Below are positions 22,674-31,064 of a stretch of DNA of 64,000 nt, in pieces. Made by a program: the position numbers and the translations under genes. Positions within the stretch are counted from its first letter, which is position 1. Each line of letters begins with the position of its first letter. The notes under the pieces are model-generated. The model saw only the letters and a program-made list of their open reading frames with translations, searched no databases and was not told where the DNA came from. The stretch covers positions 186,001-250,000 of the forward strand of contig NZ_JAELUP010000117.1 of NCBI RefSeq assembly GCF_016424485.1, given 5' to 3'. The DNA comes from Paenibacillus roseus (GTDB lineage Bacteria; Bacillota; Bacilli; Paenibacillales; Paenibacillaceae).

Positions 22674-24659
22674 TTATTTAACAATAGCGCCGTTCGGCAT
22701 ATGGTCGGGAACAGAAGCGAGTGTCAACTGGTCGCCATGGGAGGCAGCAAGAATCATGCCCTGGGATAGTTCGCCACGCAGCTTGACCGGCTTAAGATTC
22801 GTCACACAGATCAGCTTGCGTCCAACGAGTTCTTCCGGCTTGTAATGCTTGGCGATACCCGAAACAACTTGACGTTGCTCAAAGCCCAGATCGAGTTGCA
22901 ACTTGAGCAACTTATCCGCCTTCTTCACTGGCTCGGCGGACAAGACTTGCGCAACTCTCAGTTCCACCTTGGCGAACTCATCGATGCCGATCTCCGGCAG
23001 ACGCTCTACCTCCGCAATCGTCTGTTCTCCTTCGGCAGGCGCCGCTTCTCCCGATGGAGTTGCAACCGGAGCGGTTGCCGCCATCGAGGCAGCGATAAAG
23101 GTTACCTCGTCGGCTACCTCAAGGCGCGGGAAGATCGGATCGCCTTTGACTACTCGTGTTCCTTCCAGGAGCTGCCCGAAGTTTTTGGTGCTATCCCAGC
23201 TGGTCAAGTCGCCCTGTTGGATGCCAAGCTGCGTCCAGATCGCATGCGGAGCATTGGTCAGGAACGGTTGAAGCAGGATAGCGACAATACGCAATGATTC
23301 TGCCAGATGATACATGGCGGACGCCAGTTCCCTTTGCTTGTCCTCAGACTTGGCAAGCACCCATGGCTGGGTCTCATCAATATATTTATTGGTGCGGCTG
23401 ACGAGCTGCCAGATCGAACTGAGCGCAACGGAGAATTCCATTTTCTCCATTGTGTCCTCAACAGCCTGAACCGTCGCCTCTGCCAGATTTTCCAGAGCCT
23501 CATCAAACGGCGTTACCTGCCCGGCATAGACCGGAATGACACCGTCGAAATACTTGTCAATCATGGCAACGGTACGATTCAGCAGATTTCCAAGGTCATT
23601 GGCGAGATCGAAATTGATCCGCTCAACAAAGTTTTCCGGCGTGAAAGTACCGTCAGCGCCAAACGGCACCTCGCGCAGCAGGTAATAGCGAAGCGAGTCA
23701 AGTCCGTAACGGTCAATCAGAAATACTGGATCTACTACATTGCCCTTGGACTTGGACATTTTGCCGTCCTTCATCAACAGCCAGCCATGAGCAAATACTT
23801 TTTTCGGCAATGGCAGATCAAGCGCCATCAGCATGATTGGCCAGTAGATGGTATGGAAACGCACGATTTCTTTTCCGACCAGGTGAACATCCGCTGGCCA
23901 GAAGGTTTGGTATTGGGATTCATCGTCAGAACCGTAACCAAGCGCCGTAATGTAGTTGGACAGCGCATCGATCCATACATAGACGACATGCTTCGGATCT
24001 CCAGGCACCTTAACTCCCCAGTCGAATGTCGTACGGGACACCGCCAAATCCTCCAGGCCTGGCTTAATGAAATTGTTGATCATTTCATTCTTCCGGGACT
24101 CCGGCTGTATGAAATCGGCATTTTCCTCATAATGGGCAATAAGACGGTCCGCATATTTGCTCATTCTGAAGAAATAGCTCTCTTCCTTGACTAATTCTAC
24201 CTGCCGCCCGCAATCCGGGCAGTGACCGTCCACCAGTTGCCGCTCAAGGAAGAATGATTCACAAGGCGTGCAATACCAGCCTTCATATTCTCCTTTGTAA
24301 ATATCGCCTTGATCCAGCAGCCGCTTGAAGATTTTTTCAACGCCCAGCTTATGGCGCGGCTCAGTCGTGCGAATGAAGTCGTCATTGGAGATATCAAGCT
24401 TCTTCCACAGCTCCTGAATACCTACGACAATCTGGTCAACGAACTGCTGCGGAGTCTGATTTTTTTCCTGAGCCTTGCGCTCGATCTTTTGACCGTGCTC
24501 GTCCGTACCCGTCAAGTACCATACATGATAACCGCGCAAACGCTTGTAGCGGGCCATAGCATCCCCGGCTACCGTTGTATAGGCGTGTCCAATATGCAAC
24601 TTGTCGCTCGGATAATAAATCGGCGTCGTGATATAAAACGTCTTCTCTTTCTCTGACAT
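22674..24659 (-). CDS. metG: Methionyl-tRNA synthetase
   Basis: 661 residues from the ATG of 'MSEKEKTFYITTPIYYPSD', SD AGGAGGG about 8 nt upstream. The frame continues upstream into the T-box terminator, so this start is firm. HIGH motif HIGH at residues 22-25, KMSKS motif 'GKMSKSKGN', one zinc-binding pair set 'CTPC...CPDC', anticodon-binding helical domain, then an Ala/Pro-rich linker and a C-terminal tRNA-binding domain ('ELRVAQVLSAEPVKKADKLL') that dimerises the enzyme. Controlled by an upstream Met-specific T-box. Confidence 0.98.
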   Translation of the reverse strand: MSEKEKTFYITTPIYYPSDKLHIGHAYTTVAGDAMARYKRLRGYHVWYLTGTDEHGQKIERKAQEKNQTPQQFVDQIVVGIQELWKKLDISNDDFIRTTEPRHKLGVEKIFKRLLDQGDIYKGEYEGWYCTPCESFFLERQLVDGHCPDCGRQVELVKEESYFFRMSKYADRLIAHYEENADFIQPESRKNEMINNFIKPGLEDLAVSRTTFDWGVKVPGDPKHVVYVWIDALSNYITALGYGSDDESQYQTFWPADVHLVGKEIVRFHTIYWPIMLMALDLPLPKKVFAHGWLLMKDGKMSKSKGNVVDPVFLIDRYGLDSLRYYLLREVPFGADGTFTPENFVERINFDLANDLGNLLNRTVAMIDKYFDGVIPVYAGQVTPFDEALENLAEATVQAVEDTMEKMEFSVALSSIWQLVSRTNKYIDETQPWVLAKSEDKQRELASAMYHLAESLRIVAILLQPFLTNAPHAIWTQLGIQQGDLTSWDSTKNFGQLLEGTRVVKGDPIFPRLEVADEVTFIAASMAATAPVATPSGEAAPAEGEQTIAEVERLPEIGIDEFAKVELRVAQVLSAEPVKKADKLLKLQLDLGFEQRQVVSGIAKHYKPEELVGRKLICVTNLKPVKLRGELSQGMILAASHGDQLTLASVPDHMPNGAIVK

Positions 24660-24711
24660 GTCTGATCCCTCCTGAATCTTTTCATTTCCCTGCATGCTAA
24701 CACCTGCAAAT

Positions 24712-24990
24712 AAAAAAAGCCCCCGTCCCCATGGGACGAAAGCTTGTAGCTCACGCGGTACCACCCAAATTCCTTCCTGCCGCCCGCTTTATGGCAGAGC
24801 AAAGGCTCTTGATGCCGCTGCAACACGGCAAAGTCACTATCGCCGACCACGCGCCAAGCCCTCACCGCATCAATCATACGGCTCAAACCCGGGTCCTCCG
24901 GGACCATCTTCCAAAATGTCCGCATACCGGTTCCCAGCTGCCCCGGCTCTCTGAAATGCGTCGTAATTTTGTACTCATCCGTTCATTGGA
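24712..24990 (-). promoter_or_regulatory. T-box riboswitch (Met specifier) of metG
   Basis: Minus-strand leader. The antiterminator T-box GGGTGGTACCGCGTGA is at 24751-24766, followed by a terminator (arms at about 24721-24744) with TTTTTTTA at 24712-24718. At the 5' end, Stem I shows GGAT-GAGTA-CAAAAT pairing with ATTTTG-GAAG-ATG-GTCC, which puts ATG (24905-24907) in the specifier position opposite the AGTA side of the loop. Uncharged tRNA-Met should pair here and at the T-box to allow read-through into metG. Confidence 0.95.
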
Positions 24991-25019
24991 CGAATATGCA
25001 GTTATGTGATAATAGTCAA

Positions 25020-25049
25020 AATATACCGGATTATCCCCCTCGATGTCAA
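25020..25049 (-). promoter_or_regulatory. SigA promoter of the metG T-box transcript
   Basis: On the minus strand TTGACA (25044-25049) and TATATT (25020-25025) are 18 nt apart, just upstream of Stem I. The -35 box overlaps the last codons of yidD. Confidence 0.75.
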
Positions 25050-25279
25050 GCCCGCTCCCCGCCTCCTGGCTCCGGCACCGGATCAAATCCCCCGGGATGA
25101 AACGGATGGCATTTGCAGATTCTGCGGGTGGCCAGCCAGGTGCCTTTGAGCGATCCATGCTTTTCAAGCGCTTCAAGCGCATATGCCGAGCAACTCGGGT
25201 AGAAACGGCAGGACGGAGGCTTAAGAGGCGATACATACTTGCGATAGGCATGTATAGGAAGCTGGATTAATCTGCGCAT
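25046..25279 (-). CDS. yidD: Membrane protein insertion efficiency factor YidD
   Basis: 77 residues. The family pattern 'IHAYRKYVSPLKPPSCRFYPSCSAYALEAL' and 'RRICKCHPFHPGGFDPVPEP' (three conserved Cys, HPGG) is complete; each motif identifies DUF37/YidD. It is an amphipathic peripheral membrane protein that aids YidC-dependent insertion. Usually it sits near rnpA-yidC; here it stands between a small membrane protein gene and metG. Confidence 0.95.
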   Translation of the reverse strand: MRRLIQLPIHAYRKYVSPLKPPSCRFYPSCSAYALEALEKHGSLKGTWLATRRICKCHPFHPGGFDPVPEPGGGERA

Positions 25280-25285
25280 ATCCGA

Positions 25286-25504
25286 TCACCCGTTCAATCT
25301 CATATTTGCCAAAAAGCTGGCGGACATCGCAACGAATAACAAAATGGTTAACGCAAACATGGTCTTTCGCAGCATGTTTAGCCGCTGTATGCGTTCGGGC
25401 GCGCCTCCCTGCTGTCGCGCATCTGTGAAGGAACGCTGGACAAACAGCATGACGATCAAAGAGCCTACAAAAAAAATATTGATCATAAACCATACCAACT
25501 GCAT
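25286..25504 (-). CDS. Small two-helix membrane protein, unknown
   Basis: 72 residues. Hydrophobic helices at about 3-21 and 49-67 flank a charged loop ('RSFTDARQQGGAPERIQRLN'). SD AAAGGAG precedes the ATG at a good distance. It is 6 nt upstream of yidD and probably co-transcribed. I do not recognise the family. Confidence 0.7.
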   Translation of the reverse strand: MQLVWFMINIFFVGSLIVMLFVQRSFTDARQQGGAPERIQRLNMLRKTMFALTILLFVAMSASFLANMRLNG

Positions 25505-25659
25505 GGGCCAAACTCCTTTTTTTGTTCAAATCCGCAGCCTTCGCATACTAGACTTGGCCAGTTTGTCAGACTACGCTTATTATAAACCACTTTACTCCGC
25601 TTTCGCACCGTTTTCAATCGGCTTGCAAGCATCATAATCTATTTCATAACAGATTTTGT

Positions 25660-25699
25660 AAAAAGACGGTGCGTCCCGCTAACAGGTCGCACCGTCTTT
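25660..25699 (-). terminator. Terminator after the 66-residue membrane protein gene
   Basis: Perfect 12-bp stem AAAGACGGTGCG / CGCACCGTCTTT followed on the minus strand by TTACAAAAT. Nothing else was found in 25505-25659. Confidence 0.85.
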
Positions 25700-25704
25700 C
25701 ACGT

Positions 25705-25905
25705 TCACACAAACCAGGTATTCAGTACAATTGCAAAAGCGACTCCGCTCAACACGGCGCCGGCAAATGAAAACCACCCGGCCTTGAAGCGCAATTGAAA
25801 CATACGTAGAATACCAAAGCTTAACAGCCCGAACACAAGTAAAATAAACACAACCCCTGTTAAAAACAAGGACAGGCTGACGCCGCTGATATCAACCAGA
25901 GACAC
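25705..25905 (-). CDS. Small membrane protein, unknown
   Basis: 66 residues from a GTG start with AAGGGAG upstream. Two hydrophobic helices ('LSLFLTGVVFILLVFGLLSF', 'FSFAGAVLSGVAFAIVLNTW') are joined by the basic loop 'RMFQLRFKAG'. It is followed within 10 nt by a strong terminator, so it is a single-gene unit. No family recognised. Confidence 0.7.
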   Translation of the reverse strand: MSLVDISGVSLSLFLTGVVFILLVFGLLSFGILRMFQLRFKAGWFSFAGAVLSGVAFAIVLNTWFV

Positions 25906-26012
25906 GGGACAACACTCCCTTATGTAAGATTACTATCTGCAATTATAAGGGAATATGTCGCCGGTTGCCAGTCCCCGCAAAAATAATGTTTGTACTCTAT
26001 CCTTACCCTGCA

Positions 26013-26534
26013 TCAGGTCCAACGGATATAAGCTTCCCTATATCTGCGGTTTAAAGACCGTTTACGTATTTTAACTTGTAAAATCCCATCTTTATATAAA
26101 GCTCGGTAACTGTCAGGAAGAACAATGGAAGGGAGAACAATTTCCTCACGGCGACCGTCCGGAAATTCGAGTTTCACTTTATCCGGACGAATGAACAGCC
26201 TCAGCTCTTCCGGATTGATTTCCTGTACGAAATCAAATTTTACAATTACGAAATGATGAGTCTCAAAACTCTTGGTCCTTGGACTTTTAATAAGAGGGCT
26301 TGCCGGTTTACCCTTTGGCCTGTTTTTTGTGGCACTTTTAATTTGAGATTTTTTTTGCAAAAAGGACGGAGCAAAGGCAGGGACCGCATTGCTGATCATA
26401 TCATTTACATAGTTTTGGATAAGCTTTGGCTCACGGATGAGATCCATTGCATTAGGCAAGCCGGAACCTTCCATCCATTTTTCCATCTGGCCCCAATCAA
26501 AGGCGCCATCGTCCTGGTTTGACCGGTCTGCCAT
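26013..26534 (-). CDS. Hsp20/alpha-crystallin-like spore-associated protein (GerT/CotM-like candidate)
   Basis: 173 residues. An N-terminal helical region ('FDWGQMEKWMEGSGLPNAMD') and a Lys/Pro-rich linker precede a C-terminal beta-sandwich of the Hsp20/CS type ('HHFVIVKFDFVQEINPEELRLFIRPDKVKLEF', 'SIVLPDSYRALYKDGILQVKIRKR'). B. subtilis GerT and CotM are spore-coat proteins of this fold. The gene is divergent from gerPA and the shared 204-nt region has SigK-like -10 boxes in both directions, so a late mother-cell role is likely by inference. The exact orthologue is not certain. Confidence 0.6.
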   Translation of the reverse strand: MADRSNQDDGAFDWGQMEKWMEGSGLPNAMDLIREPKLIQNYVNDMISNAVPAFAPSFLQKKSQIKSATKNRPKGKPASPLIKSPRTKSFETHHFVIVKFDFVQEINPEELRLFIRPDKVKLEFPDGRREEIVLPSIVLPDSYRALYKDGILQVKIRKRSLNRRYREAYIRWT

Positions 26535-26572
26535 CTCTCATCCCCCTTTCCAGCATCATAGCTGCCTTCTCA

Positions 26573-26581
26573 TAGTCTATG
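26573..26581 (-). promoter_or_regulatory. SigK-like -10 box toward the Hsp20-like gene
   Basis: CATAGACTA on the minus strand fits the SigK -10 consensus CATANNNTA, about 40 nt before the start codon. The matching -35 is not clear. Confidence 0.4.
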
Positions 26582-26624
26582 CGCCTATCTATAGTCCCGA
26601 CACTCCCGTAGGGATGTTCATTGG

Positions 26625-26652
26625 AACCTCTAGGCGGATGCCGCATACAATA
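26625..26652 (+). promoter_or_regulatory. SigK-like promoter of the gerP operon
   Basis: AACC (26625-26628), 15 nt, then CATACAATA (26644-26652), matching the SigK pattern mACm and CATANNNTA. It lies 87 nt upstream of gerPA. B. subtilis gerP is SigK-controlled. Confidence 0.55.
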
Positions 26653-26738
26653 TCGCATAGGCAGCCGTACCGGCGGGAAATAAGTCAGTCACCACAGGCT
26701 GCCAGCAGCAAAGTTTGAATTGCAAAGGAGAGGTTTAA

Positions 26739-26978
26739 ATGCCAGCCATTGTCGGCTTCGTCAATGTTGTCAGCGTAGGTTCGAGCGGTATTGTCCAATT
26801 TGGCGACGCTGTGCAGTTAACTCCGTCCAGCATCTCCAAAACCTATGCCGGATCGGGGTCATTCCTTACCGGTAGTCTGGCCAATGCCAACAACGCCGTC
26901 AGCGCCACAAATACAATAGACCCTGATGTCCAGGACTCCACCACCAACACGGTTGAGGGCGGAGTGAGCGCAGTATGA
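26739..26978 (+). CDS. gerPA: Spore germination protein GerPA (GerPA/GerPF family)
   Basis: 79 residues. 'MPAIVGFVNVVSVGSSGIVQFGD', 'SPSSISKTYAGSGSFLTG'-type serine-rich core and 'ATNTIDPDVQDS' identify the GerPA/GerPF family. These small coat proteins are needed for germinants to pass the spore coat. It is the first of five consecutive gerP genes; GerPA and GerPF are similar, and no second copy is present here, so it could serve either role. Its stop overlaps the gerPB start by 4 nt. Confidence 0.85.
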   Translation: MPAIVGFVNVVSVGSSGIVQFGDAVQLTPSSISKTYAGSGSFLTGSLANANNAVSATNTIDPDVQDSTTNTVEGGVSAV

Positions 26979-27178
26979 CCTTTACTGTGTATCAGCATAT
27001 TACCATTCACCAGTTGAGAGTCGATAATGTCTCCAACTCTTCGATCCTGCAAGTGGGCAGTTCAGGGTCAATTCGCGCCTTGTCTCAACTCTATAATACT
27101 GGTGGCTACACAGAGCCGGCCCCGGAGCTTGGGGCCGAGTCGCCGATTTCTTTCGTCCCGCTCCCAAATCCAACCTAA
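26975..27178 (+). CDS. gerPB: Spore germination protein GerPB
   Basis: 67 residues. The pattern 'VYQHITIHQLRVDNVSNSS' with 'ILQVGSSGSIRALSQLYNTGG' is typical of GerPB. The ATG overlaps the gerPA stop (ATGA), so translation is probably coupled. Spore-coat permeability protein. Confidence 0.88.
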   Translation: MTFTVYQHITIHQLRVDNVSNSSILQVGSSGSIRALSQLYNTGGYTEPAPELGAESPISFVPLPNPT

Positions 27179-27194
27179 TGTGAGGTGAGGATTT

Positions 27195-27977
27195 ATGAAT
27201 CAGCCCCAATCTTCTGCCTGGCAGAGCTGGTATAATTGGGCTCAGGATACACAGAAGCAGCTGCAGCAGTTACAGCAGCAGGTCACACAGCTTCAGCAGC
27301 AATATCAATCGTTGCAGAACCAGATCAAGCAGACTGCCGACAAACCGACCTACAACATTGAGCGCCTGGAATATCATTTTGACCAATTGAAGGTGCAGCG
27401 ACTCGACGGAACTTTAAATATCGGGATGGCTCCTCCCGGCGGCGGCAGCCTACAGCAAAGCATCGATCAGCTTAGTGTTCCCGGCGCTCAGGGTCTCGGC
27501 GTGTCTCCCGAGGGAGAGGAAGAAGGCAATGCCTCCAGCAACCCGGAGGCATTGCCTTCCAATCCCTTTGCGCCATCTCCCCTATATCAGGAAGTTTACC
27601 GGCAAGTCAGTGATTATCTGGACCATACAGCACCGAATGTCATTAATCAGGCGGCTGCAGCAAGTGGAGTCACTCTTGACCCTTATCACCGCAGTCTGAT
27701 CATTGAAGATATGCGGAAACAGTTGGCTCCGCGCATTCAATTTTATATGAATTCGGCAACCAAACAGGAGGCGGCTTCGCCAGTGGATCAACAGGCAGGC
27801 AGCATTGCGCAAAAAACGATCCGGGATGTGGATATGGCTATCCGGCAGTATATTGCCAGACTGCCATCGCCCCCTTCATCGGCTGCTGCGCCTGGCGCCG
27901 AGACCAGTACGTTGCCGACAGGCGGCACCATCGTCACAGAACATTCCGGCGTTCAACCATTCGAGGCAACAGATTAA
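27195..27977 (+). CDS. gerPC: Spore germination protein GerPC
   Basis: 260 residues. A Gln-rich coiled coil at about residues 15-50 (heptads of QLQQLQQQ) is followed by 'YNIERLEYHFDQLKVQRLDGTLNIGM', the GerPC signature, then a Pro/Ser/Glu linker and a C-terminal helical region that ends in a disordered Thr/Gly tail. Longest member of the operon; SD GTGAGGTGAGG upstream. Confidence 0.9.
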   Translation: MNQPQSSAWQSWYNWAQDTQKQLQQLQQQVTQLQQQYQSLQNQIKQTADKPTYNIERLEYHFDQLKVQRLDGTLNIGMAPPGGGSLQQSIDQLSVPGAQGLGVSPEGEEEGNASSNPEALPSNPFAPSPLYQEVYRQVSDYLDHTAPNVINQAAAASGVTLDPYHRSLIIEDMRKQLAPRIQFYMNSATKQEAASPVDQQAGSIAQKTIRDVDMAIRQYIARLPSPPSSAAAPGAETSTLPTGGTIVTEHSGVQPFEATD

Positions 27978-27990
27978 GGAGGTTTACCGA

Positions 27991-28212
27991 ATGAAAGTTC
28001 ATATTGTGAATCATTGCCTTTCAGTAGGCAGCATCAAACTTCTTGGCGTATCCAGTTCCTCTCTGCTCCAGATTGGGGACACTGAGTGCATAACCCTTTA
28101 CTCTATGTTCGATACGCCCCCGGAATCCGTTGTTGTAGGACCGCTTGTCCCGCTCTCTCCTCCTGATGGAGCAAGCACAGCAGAAGGAGAAACCACGGGA
28201 GAGGAAGGATAA
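27991..28212 (+). CDS. gerPD: Spore germination protein GerPD
   Basis: 73 residues from the ATG with AAGGAGG 8 nt upstream; the open frame begins much earlier inside gerPC but only this start has an SD. 'MKVHIVNHCLSVGSIKLLGVSSSSLLQIGD' is the GerPD/GerPB-type core; the C-terminus is acidic and low-complexity. Confidence 0.88.
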   Translation: MKVHIVNHCLSVGSIKLLGVSSSSLLQIGDTECITLYSMFDTPPESVVVGPLVPLSPPDGASTAEGETTGEEG

Positions 28213-28216
28213 GCAG

Positions 28217-28675
28217 GTGAACACTATAGGAGCCCGATCTTCTTATGTACGCAAAGTAGACGTAACTAACGTCTCCCTGTCCGGCATCGTCCAGTTCGGG
28301 GATCACTCGGATTATACGCCTGTGCTGCGAGCTCTGGCGGTTCAGCGGGAGACAGACCATGCCAAAAAAGACAGGGTGTACTTTGAAGCTTATCCGATCT
28401 TTTCACGGAAACTGCCTGATCTATGCGACTATCCTTTCTTCCACAGTCAGACAGATGATTCACAGGTGGAAAGCTATACCGTAAATCATAACCCATACAT
28501 TACTGTAGATTGCATCTCTACTCTTGGCGTAGGCGCCTCCTCGCTGCTCCAAATCGGCAACGGCTGCCGGGTGGCTGCCGAGTCCCGCATCAAGCATATC
28601 CGGCAATTCGCAGGGGCAAGCCCGTTTACCCGCCTAAGACCCGTTCAACCCGGTGTGAATACTTTTCCAAGATAG
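28217..28675 (+). CDS. gerPE: Spore germination protein GerPE
   Basis: 152 residues from GTG, with GAGGAAGGA 8 nt upstream, 4 nt after the gerPD stop. 'RSSYVRKVDVTNVSLSGIVQFGD' and 'CISTLGVGASSLLQIGNGC' are characteristic: GerPE combines the GerPA-like and GerPB-like motifs in one chain. Last gerP gene here; a GerPF follows in B. subtilis but not in this locus. Confidence 0.88.
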   Translation: MNTIGARSSYVRKVDVTNVSLSGIVQFGDHSDYTPVLRALAVQRETDHAKKDRVYFEAYPIFSRKLPDLCDYPFFHSQTDDSQVESYTVNHNPYITVDCISTLGVGASSLLQIGNGCRVAAESRIKHIRQFAGASPFTRLRPVQPGVNTFPR

Positions 28676-28780
28676 CCACTTTTCTGAATTGGGGTACAGC
28701 TGTCCATAACATTCTGCTCCCCTCTACATATATTGGGTATGTGATCGTAGCATCACAACTACCAATCAGGAGGTATTACA

Positions 28781-28924
28781 ATGGGATATAATGTTGGCGG
28801 AGTAGGCGGAGTAGGCGGAGTAGGATACGGCCCTGGTGTCGGCGGAGTGTGGACTAGTACAGGCGCAATCCTCGTACTCTTCATCCTGCTGGTCATCATC
28901 TTGAAAGGCTGCGGCTTCTACTAA
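28781..28924 (+). CDS. YjcZ-type sporulation peptide
   Basis: 47 residues, too short for most ORF cut-offs. A Gly/Val repeat (GGVGGVGGVG) is followed by a single C-terminal membrane helix 'ILVLFILLVIILKGCGFY'. This matches the YjcZ family of tiny sporulation membrane proteins. SD CAGGAGG is 8 nt upstream, and a terminator follows. It lies 105 nt after gerPE; a weak SigK-like AACA-15-CATATATTG is in the gap, so it may be transcribed both with gerP and alone. Confidence 0.85.
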   Translation: MGYNVGGVGGVGGVGYGPGVGGVWTSTGAILVLFILLVIILKGCGFY

Positions 28925-28940
28925 GAAAGGCTTTCAAACC

Positions 28941-28977
28941 AAAAGGCTGTCACCAATGATGGTGGCAGCCTTTTCTG
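28941..28977 (+). terminator. Terminator of the gerP-yjcZ unit
   Basis: AAAAGGCTGTCACC, loop AATGAT, GGTGGCAGCCTTTTCT: a strong stem with one mismatch and a T-rich end, also usable from the opposite strand for the GH15 gene. Confidence 0.85.
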
Positions 28978-29009
28978 GAATTTTCTATTACAAAAACACA
29001 GAGAAACGG

Positions 29010-30980
29010 TTATGACGGATGACCGGCAAGCTCCTTGTATTTCTGGTTATACTTGCAGACACATTGTACATAAGTAGCGTGCGACCAGGTAAGTGGAGCA
29101 ACAGACAAGGGAGATCCGTCATGCGGACTCAACTGCTCAGGCAGCACTCCACTGGGAAGCGCATGCTTCAACACCCATTGCAGGGTACTTCGCGGCGCCT
29201 CCAGTTGCTTCAGTGATTCGGCAGAATCAATCTCGAAGGCCGCCACCCATAATGTGCATATAATCCATGGATTTCCAGGGACCCGCTCAATATCTCCCGA
29301 TTGTTGGAAGTAATAATCATTGGTATACCTGGCAAACCCGCCGACATCGGTGCGAACAGCCAACCCCTGCTTAATGGCCTCCATTGTGCGGACAATCCTG
29401 CTATCCTTGACTGGCAACACACCGAATTCCCATATGCCGAACAGGCTGCTCTCCAACGTCAGGTCCTTTGTCCACTTTCCATCCTCCCAGATCAAACCTC
29501 GGGCAAATCGTCCCGCCTCCTCGTCCCACAGATGTGTCAGCATAGCTTCTTTTACGCTCTCGGCAGTGCTTCGATAACGGTCGCTTCGCTCATAGTCCCC
29601 GAACAAATCGGTAAAGAAGGAAGCAGCCATCAGACCGCCATATACGGAAGCCACCGTATACGTCCAGATTCCATACCGTTCCTCCCACAAATCATAGCTC
29701 GGCTTGGGCAACCCCAGTGACGGCTCCATGTACTCCTCAAGGAACTGGGCCGCCTTGCGGACCAGATTGCTGTGCAGCGATTGGGGCAGCTCGATGACTT
29801 GATGGCGAATGTAGTCCTTCCACAGCGCGTACAGAACAAGCGCCGTCTCATCCTCCTGCAGCGGGATGCGCTCGCCCCCGTTGACGATATAGGGATGCCA
29901 GCTTGAACCTACCGTTCCGTCTGGATTGTACTTGTGATACAAGTAACCCTCAGGCGACAACGCATCGGCGCAAAAATGAAAAAATGGGGCAATCACACTC
30001 TGATAGCCTGCCATGGACATGGCATCAGCTATGAGAGCACCGTCGCGCGGCCACATATAGCTGTAGTGATCCCGGTTGTATTGGAGAATATCCGTATCAT
30101 TGGCAGCCAGAATCGCTCCCCGCTCATCAATTTGCGTACGCACAAGCAGCAGGCTTTGTTTATAGGCCCGCACAACTTCCTGCGGAAGATCGCCAAAATC
30201 GGTCCCGGCTCGCTTCAGCCAGTGATTCCAGTAAATGACGATACGGCTGAGCAGCTTCTCCGGGTTGCTCTCTTGCACATATTGATCCCGTTCTTTAACC
30301 TCAGACAGATTGCTGCCGATCGACATCCAGTAATAGAAAGTCTGCTCGCTGCCGGCGCCGGCTATAGCCCGGAGGCTGATGACGCTGTCTACCGAGCCTT
30401 GGGCAATCGCGTTGCCCATCAGCACGCCATCCTCCGCGTCCCGCCATGTTCCCTCGGCAGTGCCGAATCTCTTGATTCCGGTAGAATACTGATAAATTCC
30501 CCCCTCATCAGAGCAGCCGTTGAACATAAAGTAGGAGGAGCGCTTATAGTGAAACATAGTATGGTTCTGCGGATAAAAAGCAGCCGTATCCCCAACCTCG
30601 GTACCATCAATCATCAAATCCTGATGGAAAAACAGCCGAATTTCACGATCATGCCCAGCCAAATTGCGGACAACAACCCGCTTGATGAAAATATATTCCC
30701 GCTGGTGAATGCCTTCGTTGATTTGCAGCTCCAGTTCCAGTTGGCGATGAACAGCCGTTACATTGGTCACCAGCGAATCCGCAATATAATTCAGCTTGAA
30801 CTCCCACTGCGGTTCATCCAGCCAGGAGAAGCTCCCCTCTGCCCAGATGCCCAGCCGGCAGCGCTGTCCTCCAACATGATTCAACTGTCCGACATAAGGG
30901 AAATAAATATCCCGGATATAGCTGTTATGATCCAGATTAACGAGCAGTTTTCCGTTACCGACTACAAGATGACGGGCCAT
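29010..30980 (-). CDS. Glycoside hydrolase family 15 glucoamylase-like protein
   Basis: 656 residues, no signal peptide, so cytoplasmic. An N-terminal beta-sandwich domain (about residues 1-260: 'MARHLVVGNGKLLVNLDHN') precedes the (alpha/alpha)6 catalytic domain with 'YNRDHYSYMWPRDGALIADAM' and 'YDLWEERYGIWTYTVASVYGG', the latter carrying the general acid Glu region. GH15 enzymes release glucose from the non-reducing end of alpha-1,4 and alpha-1,6 glucans. It is the last gene behind glgBCDA on the same strand, 190 nt after glgA, where Bacillus operons have glycogen phosphorylase. It therefore probably degrades glycogen by hydrolysis, or acts on another alpha-glucan such as trehalose. Confidence 0.88.
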   Translation of the reverse strand: MARHLVVGNGKLLVNLDHNSYIRDIYFPYVGQLNHVGGQRCRLGIWAEGSFSWLDEPQWEFKLNYIADSLVTNVTAVHRQLELELQINEGIHQREYIFIKRVVVRNLAGHDREIRLFFHQDLMIDGTEVGDTAAFYPQNHTMFHYKRSSYFMFNGCSDEGGIYQYSTGIKRFGTAEGTWRDAEDGVLMGNAIAQGSVDSVISLRAIAGAGSEQTFYYWMSIGSNLSEVKERDQYVQESNPEKLLSRIVIYWNHWLKRAGTDFGDLPQEVVRAYKQSLLLVRTQIDERGAILAANDTDILQYNRDHYSYMWPRDGALIADAMSMAGYQSVIAPFFHFCADALSPEGYLYHKYNPDGTVGSSWHPYIVNGGERIPLQEDETALVLYALWKDYIRHQVIELPQSLHSNLVRKAAQFLEEYMEPSLGLPKPSYDLWEERYGIWTYTVASVYGGLMAASFFTDLFGDYERSDRYRSTAESVKEAMLTHLWDEEAGRFARGLIWEDGKWTKDLTLESSLFGIWEFGVLPVKDSRIVRTMEAIKQGLAVRTDVGGFARYTNDYYFQQSGDIERVPGNPWIICTLWVAAFEIDSAESLKQLEAPRSTLQWVLKHALPSGVLPEQLSPHDGSPLSVAPLTWSHATYVQCVCKYNQKYKELAGHPS

Positions 30981-31064
30981 GATTGTGGTTTCCCCTTTCT
31001 TTGCAACCGCCTGACAGTTGGGTCAAGATCAACCTCCAGGCGGTAATGGTGTGGGTCGAACAGG

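Noticed and set aside
22498..22845. Plus-strand open frame of 115 codons between znuA and metG
   Set aside because: Its second half is antisense to metG, it has no SD and its first half covers the hairpin; no family resemblance.
30419..31046. Long plus-strand frames opposite the GH15 and glg genes
   Set aside because: They are antisense shadows of well-recognised genes and lack SDs and family features.
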